DNA from: Bacillota bacterium | GTDB lineage: Bacteria > Bacillota_I > Bacilli_A > Erysipelotrichales > Erysipelotrichaceae | Assembly: GCA_023426935.1 (NCBI GenBank) | Contig: JAEZBR010000070.1 | Span: forward strand, 1-64,000 | DNA: 64,000 bases | Reading direction: 5' to 3' | Shown: piece by piece, positions 1-7,948 of the stretch | How positions within the stretch are numbered: position 1 is the first letter of the stretch | Layout of the letters: the number at the start of each line of letters is the position of its first letter | The notes under the pieces: model-generated | What the model was told of the DNA's origin: nothing | What the model saw: the letters and a program-made list of their open reading frames with translations, nothing else | Database searches by the model: none | Position numbers and translations under genes: made by a program

Positions 1-894
1 TTCATAATCCTGGGAATAGAAATTGAACGGCGTCTTACCCGGAATGAAGAGTAAAGCATGGTACGAAAGATTACCTTCGACCGAATAATGAATTACTTTT
101 CGCGGCGCGGTATAATCGAAGAATTTAGCAGAATAGAAACTATCGTATTCGGCTTTCTTGATATCCTTTTTATTTCGACGCCATAACGGAATCATCGAAT
201 TTAAGGTCTGATTTTCCGTGACGGTCTCATACTCATCCTTGGAACCTTCTTTTAGTTTCGAAACTTCCATATCCATATGAATCGGATAACGGACATAATC
301 AGAATATTTCTGAACTAAAGTCTTGATCTTGAAACTGTCTAGATAATCAGAGTATTTAAAATCGTCAGTATCGTCTCTTAAGAATAAAGTGATCGAAGAA
401 CCTACTTCGGTTCTATTAATCGGAGAAACGGTATAACCATCTGCCCCTTCGGAAGTCCAGCGGTAAGCTTGTTTCTCGCCTAATTTCAAAGAATCGACAG
501 TAATTTTCTTCGAAACCATGAAAGCGGAATAGAAACCGACACCGAACTGTCCGATGATATCGAGACCTTTCGCATCTTTGTTCGCATCTTTAAAGGCTTG
601 CGAACCGGAATTCGCAATCGTACCCAGATTTTCTTCGAGATCTTTCTTATTCATCCCAATCCCGGTATCTTTAATCGTTAAAGTCCGTGCATCTTTATCT
701 ATCGATAAATCGATACCCAAGATGGCATGATCATGGTGTTCCTTATCGGTTAGCGATAAGAAATGACGCTTATCCAAAGCATCCGAAGCATTCGAGATCA
801 ATTCTCTTAAGAAAATTTCCTTGTTGGTATAGATCGAATTGATCATCAGATCTAGCAGTTTCTTTGATTCGGCCTTAAATTGTTGTTTAGCCAT
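1..894 (-). CDS. htpG: Chaperone Hsp90 HtpG, N-terminal part (cut by window edge)
   Basis: Reading leftwards from the ATG at 892-894 gives a protein beginning MAKQQFKAESKKLLDLMINS, the typical HtpG start. About 298 residues are present; the remainder lies beyond position 1. The visible part is the GHKL ATPase domain: LRELISNASDALDK carries the catalytic Glu and the ATP/Mg-binding Asn, DTGIGM is the next nucleotide-binding motif, and IGQFGVGFYSAF is the glycine-rich lid. HtpG is a cytosolic ATP-dependent chaperone dimer. The start has a good ribosome site (AGGAG) and lies just after a CIRCE operator, so it is probably repressed by HrcA. The family is certain; only the C-terminus is missing. 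Confidence 0.97.
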   Translation of the reverse strand, partial: MAKQQFKAESKKLLDLMINSIYTNKEIFLRELISNASDALDKRHFLSLTDKEHHDHAILGIDLSIDKDARTLTIKDTGIGMNKKDLEENLGTIANSGSQAFKDANKDAKGLDIIGQFGVGFYSAFMVSKKITVDSLKLGEKQAYRWTSEGADGYTVSPINRTEVGSSITLFLRDDTDDFKYSDYLDSFKIKTLVQKYSDYVRYPIHMDMEVSKLKEGSKDEYETVTENQTLNSMIPLWRRNKKDIKKAEYDSFYSAKFFDYTAPRKVIHYSVEGNLSYHALLFIPGKTPFNFYSQDYE

Positions 895-906
895 AATATC
901 ACTCCT

Positions 907-933
907 TTAGCACTCTTATAAGTTGACTGCTAA
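907..933 (-). promoter_or_regulatory. CIRCE operator (HrcA site) of htpG
   Basis: TTAGCACTC (907-915), nine spacer bases, GACTGCTAA (925-933). This matches the HrcA consensus TTAGCACTC-N9-GAGTGCTAA with a single mismatch in the right arm. It lies between the promoter and the ribosome site of htpG, where HrcA would block transcription. Confidence 0.9.
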
Positions 934-936
934 ATT

Positions 937-965
937 ATGATAGCCCATCTATTTTGGAAAATCAA
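937..965 (-). promoter_or_regulatory. Sigma-A-type promoter of htpG
   Basis: On the minus strand, -35 TTGATT (960-965), a 17-base spacer and -10 TATCAT (937-942). The -35 overlaps the stop codon of the upstream WYL gene, and the CIRCE follows directly downstream of the -10. Confidence 0.7.
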
Positions 966-1993
966 GGCTTTGGCTTATTTAGTTTCAAACAAGTGAGTAA
1001 ATATTGTAAATATTCGGCTTTTACTTCCGGGGAACCAATCACGAATCCTTTATTTTCTAGTTTAGTAAGGCTGGAGAAAAGTACCGGGGAAGTTTGAATT
1101 TCGAAGCTGAATAAGTAGGGATAGGTTTTATCGGAGGTCGTTTTGACATGAACATAATTCGGATTACGGCCAAATTCATCCAGGGCTAAAGCCAGACCGT
1201 CAATATTTAATTGTAACGTGACTAGTTTTTTCGGACCGGTGAACATTCCTAAAGTGCTCTCTAGGTTTTCGTTTAAGTCCAATTGCGGTTTATCCGCATG
1301 TTGCCGGGAAACCTTTAAATCCTTGATTTTTTCCACTCTGAAGGAACGTAGATTCAAATCAGGTGAGCTATTGGCTGTCGGCTTACGATAACTGGGATCG
1401 TTATTTTTTAATAACCCGACACAATAATAACGGTCATTGTTCCAAACTAAGCCATAAGGAATTAAATGACGGGGATTTTTATTATCCGCATAGATTTTGA
1501 TATCTTTATAATCGACCTGCTGATAGACAAAGGAGATTGAATAACCTTCATTGATGGCCTTTCGTAAATTTTCTGCGTTATAAATCGTATTGTCCTTACT
1601 CTTGTTTAGATTTTTGATTATCACCTGTTTTAAAGTCTGACTCTGGTTTTCACTGACTAAAGATAAAAGAAGATCATTTAACTTCTTAGTTTGTTTCTCG
1701 TTGATAAAGTTCGCTTTTGCGATGGCATTGATCAAGATTTCGACTTCGGATACCTCGAAAGGTTTCGCTTCCATGTAGCAGCCTTTCTTTTGGTCATTGC
1801 TGGCGGTGGAGATTAAGTCTGAATTGAAGTTGGAAATCTGCAGTAAATGACGGGAAAGGGTTTTTCGGTCACAGGCCAAGCCGTATTCTTCTTTCAGATA
1901 GTCCCTGATCTTCTCGTTGGTCAGCCGATGGTTGGCATCGGAATGCTTCTTCAGAATACTGATAATAGCTAGATCGACAGATTGATTTTTCAT
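962..1993 (-). CDS. WYL-domain transcriptional regulator
   Basis: A 343-residue protein. Residues 1-60 form a winged helix-turn-helix (LTNEKIRDYLKEEYGLACDR... TLSRHL). The centre and C-terminus match the WYL module: residues around 145-195 contain the SISFVYQQVDY strand and the RHLIPYGLVWNNDRYYCVGL core, followed by a WCX-like C-terminal region. WYL proteins are usually ligand-sensing DNA-binding regulators; some bind nucleic acid or nucleotide ligands. It lies upstream of htpG on the same strand, and its stop codon overlaps the htpG -35. Its target is unknown; the divergent membrane gene at 2084 is the nearest candidate. The start is supported by CAGGAGT upstream. Confidence 0.85.
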   Translation of the reverse strand: MKNQSVDLAIISILKKHSDANHRLTNEKIRDYLKEEYGLACDRKTLSRHLLQISNFNSDLISTASNDQKKGCYMEAKPFEVSEVEILINAIAKANFINEKQTKKLNDLLLSLVSENQSQTLKQVIIKNLNKSKDNTIYNAENLRKAINEGYSISFVYQQVDYKDIKIYADNKNPRHLIPYGLVWNNDRYYCVGLLKNNDPSYRKPTANSSPDLNLRSFRVEKIKDLKVSRQHADKPQLDLNENLESTLGMFTGPKKLVTLQLNIDGLALALDEFGRNPNYVHVKTTSDKTYPYLFSFEIQTSPVLFSSLTKLENKGFVIGSPEVKAEYLQYLLTCLKLNKPKP

Positions 1994-2083
1994 ATTGGTA
2001 ACTCCTGCGATAATTGTACCATAAATGACCTGTTCAAAAATGACTTTTGATGGAATAATTTAGCCAACCTCAGGGAGGAAACG

Positions 2084-2575
2084 ATGATGAAAAGAAATGA
2101 TTACTTAACGATTGGCTATACTTTGGTGGTACTGAGTTACGCCTTCTTTTTCCAAGATCTATACCTACTTACTTTCTTGTGTTCGCTTCTATCCTTGGGG
2201 TTGACTTTCTATGGCCTTCCAAGGAGATTGAAAACCGTTAGGATTCCTAGCTGGTCATTATTATTACTGACAATGACGGCAATCTTAACTTATTTACAAC
2301 TTATCGAACTAAAACTAGGAATTTTAACGCTTCTTAACGTATTAATAGCTGGGGTCAGTACGAATTATCGGGTCAAAAAAACCTCCGGTCTTCTTAACCT
2401 GATGGTCGTATCCGGATGCCTTATTGGAATTTTCGCAATCGGTCTAGCTTTATTGACCAAGCGGGATCTGGCGTTATATCTGATCAGTTTCACCGGATTA
2501 GTTTTTCCCGAAAGCATCTGTTTATTCCAAATCTATCAAGGTTCCAGAGCCAAGGCTCTAGAAAGAGGACATTAA
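2084..2575 (+). CDS. Small multi-pass membrane protein, unknown
   Basis: A 163-residue, highly hydrophobic protein with about five predicted membrane segments (for example residues 9-45, 55-80, 81-92, 104-124 and 129-150) and short basic loops. A strong ribosome site (AGGGAGG) precedes the ATGATG start. It is divergent from the WYL regulator and is followed one base later by the 77-aa gene, so the two probably form a transcription unit. I do not recognise the family and assign no function. Confidence 0.7.
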   Translation: MMKRNDYLTIGYTLVVLSYAFFFQDLYLLTFLCSLLSLGLTFYGLPRRLKTVRIPSWSLLLLTMTAILTYLQLIELKLGILTLLNVLIAGVSTNYRVKKTSGLLNLMVVSGCLIGIFAIGLALLTKRDLALYLISFTGLVFPESICLFQIYQGSRAKALERGH

Positions 2576-2576
2576 G

Positions 2577-2810
2577 ATGGAAAATAAAAGTGAAGAAAAG
2601 TTAAGCTGTTTATCGTTTATCATGGATAAAGCCGGGATTAGGCTGCAAAGTCGAAATTTACAGGATGGCGATGAGTTTGTCGCTTGCGGTTTATTGATCG
2701 GAGTGATTATGGAAGAATACCATATCTCAGAAGCTGAGGCCTTCAAAGCCCTGTCACCGTATATCGTGAAAGTTGAAGAAATTCATAAAGAGAATGTGAT
2801 ATTAAATTAG
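2577..2810 (+). CDS. Small acidic protein, unknown
   Basis: A 77-residue soluble protein starting one base after the upstream stop, with AGAGGA as ribosome site inside the upstream gene. It is predicted to be largely helical, with no membrane segment, no cysteine cluster and no motif I recognise. Tight coupling to the membrane gene at 2084 suggests co-expression. The opposite-strand frame over the same bases has no ribosome site, so this strand is preferred. Confidence 0.6.
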   Translation: MENKSEEKLSCLSFIMDKAGIRLQSRNLQDGDEFVACGLLIGVIMEEYHISEAEAFKALSPYIVKVEEIHKENVILN

Positions 2811-2867
2811 AAAACTTAGATTTAAAAAGTTAATTTGGCATATATAACAGATGCAAGCACACATAAA

Positions 2868-2971
2868 TATACCTTAAAGGGTATAAATATAGCCTAATAT
2901 ATGTATAATATAACCTAAAGGGTATAAATGTAATGAAAATCATTGAGATAATACCCTAAGGGGTATATAAT
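2868..2971 (+). promoter_or_regulatory. hipBST promoter with three phased operator palindromes
   Basis: Three 18-bp near-palindromes share the core ACCYTAAAGGGTATA: 2868-2885 (TATACCTTAAAGGGTATA), 2909-2926 (TATAACCTAAAGGGTATA) and 2950-2967 (AATACCCTAAGGGGTATA). Their starts are exactly 41 bp apart, about four helical turns, so all three face the same side of the helix. The third fills the 17-bp spacer between -35 TTGAGA (2943-2948) and -10 TATAAT (2966-2971). The downstream HTH protein HipB is the probable ligand. The rest of 2811-2988 holds nothing else I recognise. Confidence 0.85.
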
Positions 2972-2988
2972 TGTGTTGAGGTGATTCT

Positions 2989-3195
2989 ATGAACAAAATT
3001 GCGCAGTTTGTTAAAACCCATAGGAGGGCAGCCGGTTTGACTCAGGAAGAATTTGCGATGCGTTCTGGCTTGGGATTACGTTTTGTCAGAGAACTTGAAC
3101 AAGGCAAAAAAACCGTTCGGTTAGATAAAGTCAATATTGCTTTAGGTATGTTTAACATGGAAGCAATTCCGGGAAGGATTGATAACCATGAGTGA
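2989..3195 (+). CDS. hipB: HipB-like antitoxin / autorepressor (Xre HTH)
   Basis: A 68-residue protein that is almost entirely a Cro/C1-type helix-turn-helix: IAQFVKTHRRAAGLTQEEFA, then MRSGLGLRFVRELEQGKKTV. HipB proteins bind operator palindromes as dimers and repress their own operon. The ribosome site GAGGTG lies 6 bases before ATG. The gene overlaps hipS by 8 bases. It is shorter than E. coli HipB (88 aa) and lacks a long C-terminal extension, as is usual when the kinase is neutralised by a separate small HipS protein. The three operators upstream are its likely binding sites. Confidence 0.88.
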   Translation: MNKIAQFVKTHRRAAGLTQEEFAMRSGLGLRFVRELEQGKKTVRLDKVNIALGMFNMEAIPGRIDNHE

Positions 3196-3520
3196 TTCAT
3201 TCAGATCCGTAGGAGTATATGTAAGAAATGTCTATGCCGGAAACTTGCAAGAGATAGCTGAAGGGTATCAGTTTTCTTACGACAGTTATTATCTTGAACA
3301 GAGCAACGCCAGTCCGGTTTCTTTAACCTTACCATTACAGAGCAAACCATATATATCTAAAACTATTTTTCCATTTTTCGATGGGTTGATTCCTGAAGGA
3401 TGGTTACTTGATTTAGCAATTAAAAACTGGAAGATCAATGCGAATGATCGATTTGGATTATTGTTAGTGACCTGCAAAGATCCGATCGGTGATGTAAGTC
3501 TTGGACAGGTTACGGTATGA
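3188..3520 (+). CDS. hipS: HipS-like small antitoxin (HipA N-terminal subdomain)
   Basis: A 110-residue protein equivalent to the N-terminal subdomain-1 of HipA kinases (VGVYVRNVYAGNLQEIAEGY... SPVSLTLPLQ... FPFFDGLIPEG... DRFGLLLVTCKDPIGDVSL). In E. coli O127 HipBST this subdomain is a separate protein that inhibits the kinase HipT. I chose ATG at 3188 because GGAAGG lies 10 bases upstream; an in-frame TTG at 3179 sits too close to that site. The stop overlaps the hipT start as ATGA, indicating translational coupling. Family membership is clear; the antitoxin role is by analogy. Confidence 0.85.
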   Translation: MSDSFRSVGVYVRNVYAGNLQEIAEGYQFSYDSYYLEQSNASPVSLTLPLQSKPYISKTIFPFFDGLIPEGWLLDLAIKNWKINANDRFGLLLVTCKDPIGDVSLGQVTV

Positions 3521-4476
3521 AATGTTTATGCTGCGGGAAAACGCTAGGACCAGATGAAGAGAAGAGTGGTTGGCACCATAGTTGTATCAAACGTTTTTTC
3601 GGCACCGATGAATTACCGGATATTGAGATTGATAACGAGGTGCTTGAAAAATTAGCGGAAGTTGGGATTCAGAAAGGATATACTGTTCCCGGAGTGCAAA
3701 AAAAGTTATCACTTCATTTATCGAAAAGACCAACGGCTCGTTTAACTTTAATCGATTTTCCCAACGGATATATTCTTAAACCGCAGACACAAGATTATCC
3801 TTCTTTGCCGGAAGCCGAGCAACTGGTAATGAATATGGCTGATCAAGCCGGAATTAAAACAGTACCACATGCCCTTATTAGGTGCGATCAAAAATTAGCA
3901 TATATCACTAAAAGGATTGATCGCATAATAAAAGCCAAGACAGTAACTAAATTAGCGATGGAAGATTTTTGCCAGTTGGACCAACGATTAACTATTGACA
4001 AATACCATGGCTCGTATGAAAGATATGCGAAAGTAATTGAGAAATATTCTTCCCAAAGCGGAATAGATCTGACTGAATTCTATCTTCGGCTTGTCTTCTC
4101 ATATTTGGTTGGTAATTCTGACATGCATCTTAAAAATTTTTCACTGATCGAAAAGGTTCCGAATTCTAATGAGTATTGTCTGTCTGCCGCTTATGACTTG
4201 TTACCGGTTAATGTCGTTAATCCTGAGGATCAAGAAGAATTAGCCCTTCCGCTTCAAGGTAAAAAAAATAATCTTAGACGCAATGATTTTATCTACTTTG
4301 CACAAGAATGTAATATTCCCTTATCGGCAGCGAATAAAATGATTAATAAATTGCTAACTAATAAAGAAAATTTTGCAGTCATGGTAAACGAATCATTCCT
4401 ACCTGAAAATTTAAGAGAAAAATTCATTCATTTGTTAGGTCAAAGATTTGATAATCTTTGCAGAGAGAATAAATAG
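3517..4476 (+). CDS. hipT: HipT-like serine/threonine kinase toxin
   Basis: A 319-residue HipA C-terminal kinase core without the N-terminal subdomain, which is encoded by hipS. Residues 3-24 hold CLCCG and a later HHSC, a possible zinc site. Residues 56-61 are the Gly-rich loop TVPGVQ; ILKP with Lys88 is the ATP-contacting strand; LVGNSDMHLKNF (about 198-208) is the catalytic loop with Asp202, His204 and Asn207; AAYDLLP supplies the metal-binding Asp227. HipT of E. coli phosphorylates TrpS and halts translation. All catalytic residues are present, so the toxin is probably active. The loop has Thr-Val-Pro where E. coli HipT has Ser-Ile-Ser, so regulation by autophosphorylation may differ. A kptA remnant follows after one base. 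Confidence 0.88.
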   Translation: MKCLCCGKTLGPDEEKSGWHHSCIKRFFGTDELPDIEIDNEVLEKLAEVGIQKGYTVPGVQKKLSLHLSKRPTARLTLIDFPNGYILKPQTQDYPSLPEAEQLVMNMADQAGIKTVPHALIRCDQKLAYITKRIDRIIKAKTVTKLAMEDFCQLDQRLTIDKYHGSYERYAKVIEKYSSQSGIDLTEFYLRLVFSYLVGNSDMHLKNFSLIEKVPNSNEYCLSAAYDLLPVNVVNPEDQEELALPLQGKKNNLRRNDFIYFAQECNIPLSAANKMINKLLTNKENFAVMVNESFLPENLREKFIHLLGQRFDNLCRENK

Positions 4477-4477
4477 A

Positions 4478-4867
4478 ATGGCGAAGATTGAGACCAGCCG
4501 TTTTATCAGCCTGATCTTAAGGCATAAACCGGAAGTGATTGGAATCAAACTTGATTGTCATGGTTAGGCTAAAGTAAAGGAATTGATTGCCGGAGTAAAC
4601 AAGACGCATTCTTTAGACATGGAACTATTGGAAGAAATTGCTGAGAGTGATGATAAACAAGGATTTTCCTTCAATGAAGATAAAACCCTGATTCGAGCTA
4701 ATCAAGGACATTCAATCAAGGTCGAGGTCGAATTAGAAGAGAAAAGTCCTCCGGATATTCTCTATCACGGAACTGGAGAAAAATATGTTTGTTCAATCGA
4801 CAAAGAAGGATTACTTCCGAAGACCAGATTGAAAAAAGTACCGGTTAAGTACCTGAAGAAATTATAA
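4478..4867 (+). pseudogene. kptA: Broken RNA 2'-phosphotransferase (KptA/Tpt1)
   Basis: Translation from ATG 4478 gives MAKIETSRFISLILRHKPEV, then an in-frame TAG at 4565-4567 where the family has Trp (HG-W-A; TGG to TAG). The same frame continues with ELIAGVNK, GFSFNEDKTLIRANQGHSI and PPDILYHGTGEKYV, all clear KptA segments. After GLLPKTR it jumps to VPVKYLKKL, which resembles the family's extreme C-terminus, so roughly 70 residues of the ADP-ribosyltransferase domain are deleted, including the segment that carries the last catalytic Arg. KptA removes a 2'-phosphate from RNA using NAD+. With a nonsense codon and a deletion it cannot be active. It begins one base after hipT and was probably part of that operon. 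Confidence 0.9.
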
Positions 4868-4889
4868 AAGTCGCGGTGAAGCGACTTTT
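4866..4889. terminator. Bidirectional hairpin terminator
   Basis: AAAAGTCGC (4866-4874), loop GGTGAA, GCGACTTTT (4881-4889). It serves the hip operon from the left and nagA from the right, which converge here. Confidence 0.8.
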
Positions 4890-4896
4890 GTTTAAG

Positions 4897-6036
4897 CTAG
4901 AATTGGGCAATACCTTTACAATAGGTTTCAACAACGGAATAATCATCATCCAAAACGGTGATATCCGCATCATAACCGGCACATAGTCTGCCAATATGAT
5001 CATCTAAGCCTAATAATCTGGCAGGGTTAATAGTGCAGGAATTAACGGCGGCATCGAACGGTACCAACGCTCTTTCGACTAAGTTTCTTAGTCCTTCGTT
5101 GGTCTTCATCGTACTGCCGGCTAAAATCTTGGTGCTCGTTAAGTGAGCGGAACCATCCGGATAAATCTCAATCTCATTCCCACCGAAACTGAACTTGGTG
5201 CCGGCTGGGAAACCTTTACACATTAGGGCATCGGAAATCATGATACCTTTATCTCGGCCTTTCGCGGTGAAGAAGATATTCAACGCTTCCGGCGTCGAGT
5301 GGTTGCAGTCACAGATAACTTCACCATAGAGGTCATGCATTCTTAAGGCGGTACCGACTAGACCGTTATTACGATGGTTGAATGGCGTCATGCCGTTATA
5401 AGTATGCGTCATTGACTTAGCACCGTTGGCAACCGCTAACATTGCTTGTTCAATCGTGGCTCCACTATGTCCCATCGACACTACAACGCCATGTTGGCTG
5501 CAGTATTTAGTTAAAGCCAAATCCGGATCATGTTCTGTCGCCAAAGTGATTAATTTAATCAAACCATCCGCATTTTTCTGATATTCCGCAAATTCTTCAA
5601 CGGTTGGCGCAACGATACACTGTTCCGGCTGTGCACCTTTATATTTCATATCGAGATACGGCCCTTCAAAGTGAATACCCATAATATCGGCACCTTCAGG
5701 ATGTTCCTTCTTGACGGCGGCGACATTCTTTACCGCTGCGGTAAGAACTTCATTCGTTTGGGTGATGGTTGTACATAATAGACCGGTGATTCCTTCATGC
5801 GTTACTTTCTTGACCCAGTTTTTTAGACCTTCAGGCTTCGCATCGTTAGTATCGAAACCATAACCGCCATGACAATGAATATCTAAGAAACCCGGGAAAA
5901 TACGCTTATTACCGTAATCGACATCCGGTTTTTTCGTATCATAATCATAGATTGCTTTAATCTTAGTACCTTCAAGATCTAGCTGTGCCGGGAAGAAATT
6001 TCCCGAAATCCATACTCTTTTACTTTGTATTAGCAT
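4897..6036 (-). CDS. nagA: N-acetylglucosamine-6-phosphate deacetylase
   Basis: A 379-residue amidohydrolase. LDIHCHGGYGFD at about 52-63 holds the HxH metal ligands His54 and His56; HFEGPYLD carries the metal-binding Glu; MGHSGA and HTYNGM contain the later His ligands; ISDAL supplies the catalytic Asp. It cleaves GlcNAc-6-P to glucosamine-6-P and acetate, in amino-sugar catabolism or cell-wall recycling. The length is normal for NagA. No nagB or PTS gene is adjacent, so it stands alone or with the membrane gene upstream. The start is preceded by GGAGG. Confidence 0.96.
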   Translation of the reverse strand: MLIQSKRVWISGNFFPAQLDLEGTKIKAIYDYDTKKPDVDYGNKRIFPGFLDIHCHGGYGFDTNDAKPEGLKNWVKKVTHEGITGLLCTTITQTNEVLTAAVKNVAAVKKEHPEGADIMGIHFEGPYLDMKYKGAQPEQCIVAPTVEEFAEYQKNADGLIKLITLATEHDPDLALTKYCSQHGVVVSMGHSGATIEQAMLAVANGAKSMTHTYNGMTPFNHRNNGLVGTALRMHDLYGEVICDCNHSTPEALNIFFTAKGRDKGIMISDALMCKGFPAGTKFSFGGNEIEIYPDGSAHLTSTKILAGSTMKTNEGLRNLVERALVPFDAAVNSCTINPARLLGLDDHIGRLCAGYDADITVLDDDYSVVETYCKGIAQF

Positions 6037-6096
6037 AGTTCCTCCAATTGTTACTTACATCATACACCAAACAGAACGGCTTGGTTACTTTGATAC

Positions 6097-7152
6097 TCAG
6101 GATTCTGACCGATATTTAGTGATCAAGAAGTATTCGACACCACAAATGACGAGCGTTAAGCCGGCAAGAAGATAGAAGTTGAAATAATACTTAAATAGCT
6201 GAGCGATGATTAAAACAAGAGCTAAGCTAAATAAAAGAAGATAAAAACTGAAGGGATGATAATTAAGTAAACGCTGTCCGAGTAATTCACCGTAGAAGTT
6301 GAATAAGCAGGCAAAGCCAATCATTAACAAGCTTTGCGAAAGATAATAGTTGTTGAATAGCGGTAAAGATAATAGGGCGATGAAGTTAAAGAAGAGACCG
6401 ATAAACAGACAAGGAACTTTATTATCCGAATGGTAAAAATATAATAAAACTGTTGTTCCTAAAAGCGGAACTAACCAGAACCACGCCGTCTTATTTCCTA
6501 ACGCACTGAATTGAACCGTAAAGAAAGTCTGAGTAAATAAGGCGGGGAAGATACTTAAAGAAAGAATGAAACTGAATAAATATTCGTGATCTTTCTTAGT
6601 TGCGAACTCTTCGGGTTTAGGTAATAACCACACTAAGATTGTTGCCATGGCTAAATAGATAATCGCAAAGCTAGGGCCTAAGTAACGGAAGACTTTATTG
6701 TTTGACCAGTTCAAAGATAGATAAGCTAAGGAAGTGATAATAATGATTAAAAGGGAAGAATTACTCTTCTCGAATAACATGCTGGTATGAAATAATTTTC
6801 CGAAGATCAATAAATCGATTCCGCTTAATAAACCAATCAACATTCCACTGAGCGTCCAAAATACTTGGTCGCCTAAATAATATCCGATTAATAAAAAAAT
6901 CATAACCGGTAAAGAAAACTGTAAGAAACGTTTCGTTAATAATTTTGGAATAAAATAAGCAATCACGATTCCGACCAAAAAGGCAATCAGGCTTAATAAG
7001 GTGATTGAAGGTAACTTAATCGCAAAATAAGTTGCTTGATTCTGTAAAGCCAACGAGTCTAAAGTAAAGGTCAAAAAGACGGCCAAGAAAAAAGAAAAAG
7101 CGGTAGTAAGAATATATGGATCACTTGAACTTTCAAAAGTTTTGTTGGGCAT
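6097..7152 (-). CDS. Multi-pass membrane protein, transporter-like
   Basis: A 351-residue protein with about ten to eleven hydrophobic segments spread along its whole length and short polar loops; one cytosolic loop near residues 176-190 is charged (KPEEFATKKDHEY). The topology resembles a truncated MFS-type carrier, but I see no diagnostic MFS motif A. A ribosome site (AAAGGAG) precedes the ATG. It lies upstream of nagA on the same strand, so an amino-sugar-related transport role is conceivable but unsupported. It is divergent from the HAD gene at 7217. Confidence 0.6.
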   Translation of the reverse strand: MPNKTFESSSDPYILTTAFSFFLAVFLTFTLDSLALQNQATYFAIKLPSITLLSLIAFLVGIVIAYFIPKLLTKRFLQFSLPVMIFLLIGYYLGDQVFWTLSGMLIGLLSGIDLLIFGKLFHTSMLFEKSNSSLLIIIITSLAYLSLNWSNNKVFRYLGPSFAIIYLAMATILVWLLPKPEEFATKKDHEYLFSFILSLSIFPALFTQTFFTVQFSALGNKTAWFWLVPLLGTTVLLYFYHSDNKVPCLFIGLFFNFIALLSLPLFNNYYLSQSLLMIGFACLFNFYGELLGQRLLNYHPFSFYLLLFSLALVLIIAQLFKYYFNFYLLAGLTLVICGVEYFLITKYRSES

Positions 7153-7216
7153 ATCCGCGCTCCTTTGTTAATATTATAAACAGGTGGAAAAGAGAAAACC
7201 ACCAAAGGAGTAGCTC

Positions 7217-7861
7217 ATGAGTAAACTGAAAGCGTTGATTTTTGATTTGGATGGAACCTTATTGGATACCCTTGACGATTTAATGGTGGCCGATAATTAT
7301 GCTTTAGAAAAGTATGGTTATCCTAAACGAACAAAGACGGAAGTCAGAAAATTTGTGGGCAACGGTCTAGGAAAATTAGTTTCCCGCAGTATTCCTAACG
7401 GTGAAGATAATCCGGATTATCCGAAAATATTGGAAGCTTTAAAAGAATACTATGAAGTTCATTGTTTGGATCAAACGCATCCCTATGAAGGTATTATTGA
7501 ATTATTGAAACAGGTAAAGAAAGATTATTCAATCGCCATCGTCTCGAATAAACCGGATCCGCAGGTTAAACAATTAGCCGATAAGTTTTTTCCCGGCTTA
7601 ATCGATATTACTTCCGGGGAGAAACCGGGCGTAAAGCGGAAACCGGCACCGGATACAGTCACGGAAGTATTAAACAAATTGAAGCTAAAAACTGACGAAG
7701 CAATCTATATCGGTGATTCCGAAGTCGATTATCAGACGAGTGTAAATGCCCATCTGCGTTGCATTTCTGTAGCCTGGGGTTTCAGAGATCCGGAATTCTT
7801 AGCGGAAATAGGCGCCACCGATATTATCCGTAAACCGGCGGAATTATTAACGAAATTATAA
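7217..7861 (+). CDS. HAD-family phosphatase, phosphoglycolate-phosphatase-like
   Basis: A 214-residue HAD subfamily IA enzyme. FDLDGTLLDTLDD at 10-22 is motif I with the nucleophile and acid/base Asp; SNKP near 116 is motif II; the Lys of KRKPAPD is motif III; YIGDSEVDYQTS is motif IV. Length and motif layout fit Gph/PpaX-type phosphatases. The substrate cannot be read from sequence. The ribosome site AAAGGAG precedes the start; a separate promoter-like stretch (TACAAT) precedes the next gene. Confidence 0.88.
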   Translation: MSKLKALIFDLDGTLLDTLDDLMVADNYALEKYGYPKRTKTEVRKFVGNGLGKLVSRSIPNGEDNPDYPKILEALKEYYEVHCLDQTHPYEGIIELLKQVKKDYSIAIVSNKPDPQVKQLADKFFPGLIDITSGEKPGVKRKPAPDTVTEVLNKLKLKTDEAIYIGDSEVDYQTSVNAHLRCISVAWGFRDPEFLAEIGATDIIRKPAELLTKL

Positions 7862-7948
7862 AAATGTAAACTTAATTATTTACCGTTTCCGGTATCCTGG
7901 GGTACAATAAGAATACAAGTAAAGGGCTTAGAGCCTAAGGAGTCAATA

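Noticed and set aside
2558..2746. Minus-strand frame opposite the 77-aa gene
   Set aside because: No ribosome site and opposite to the coupled gene pair.
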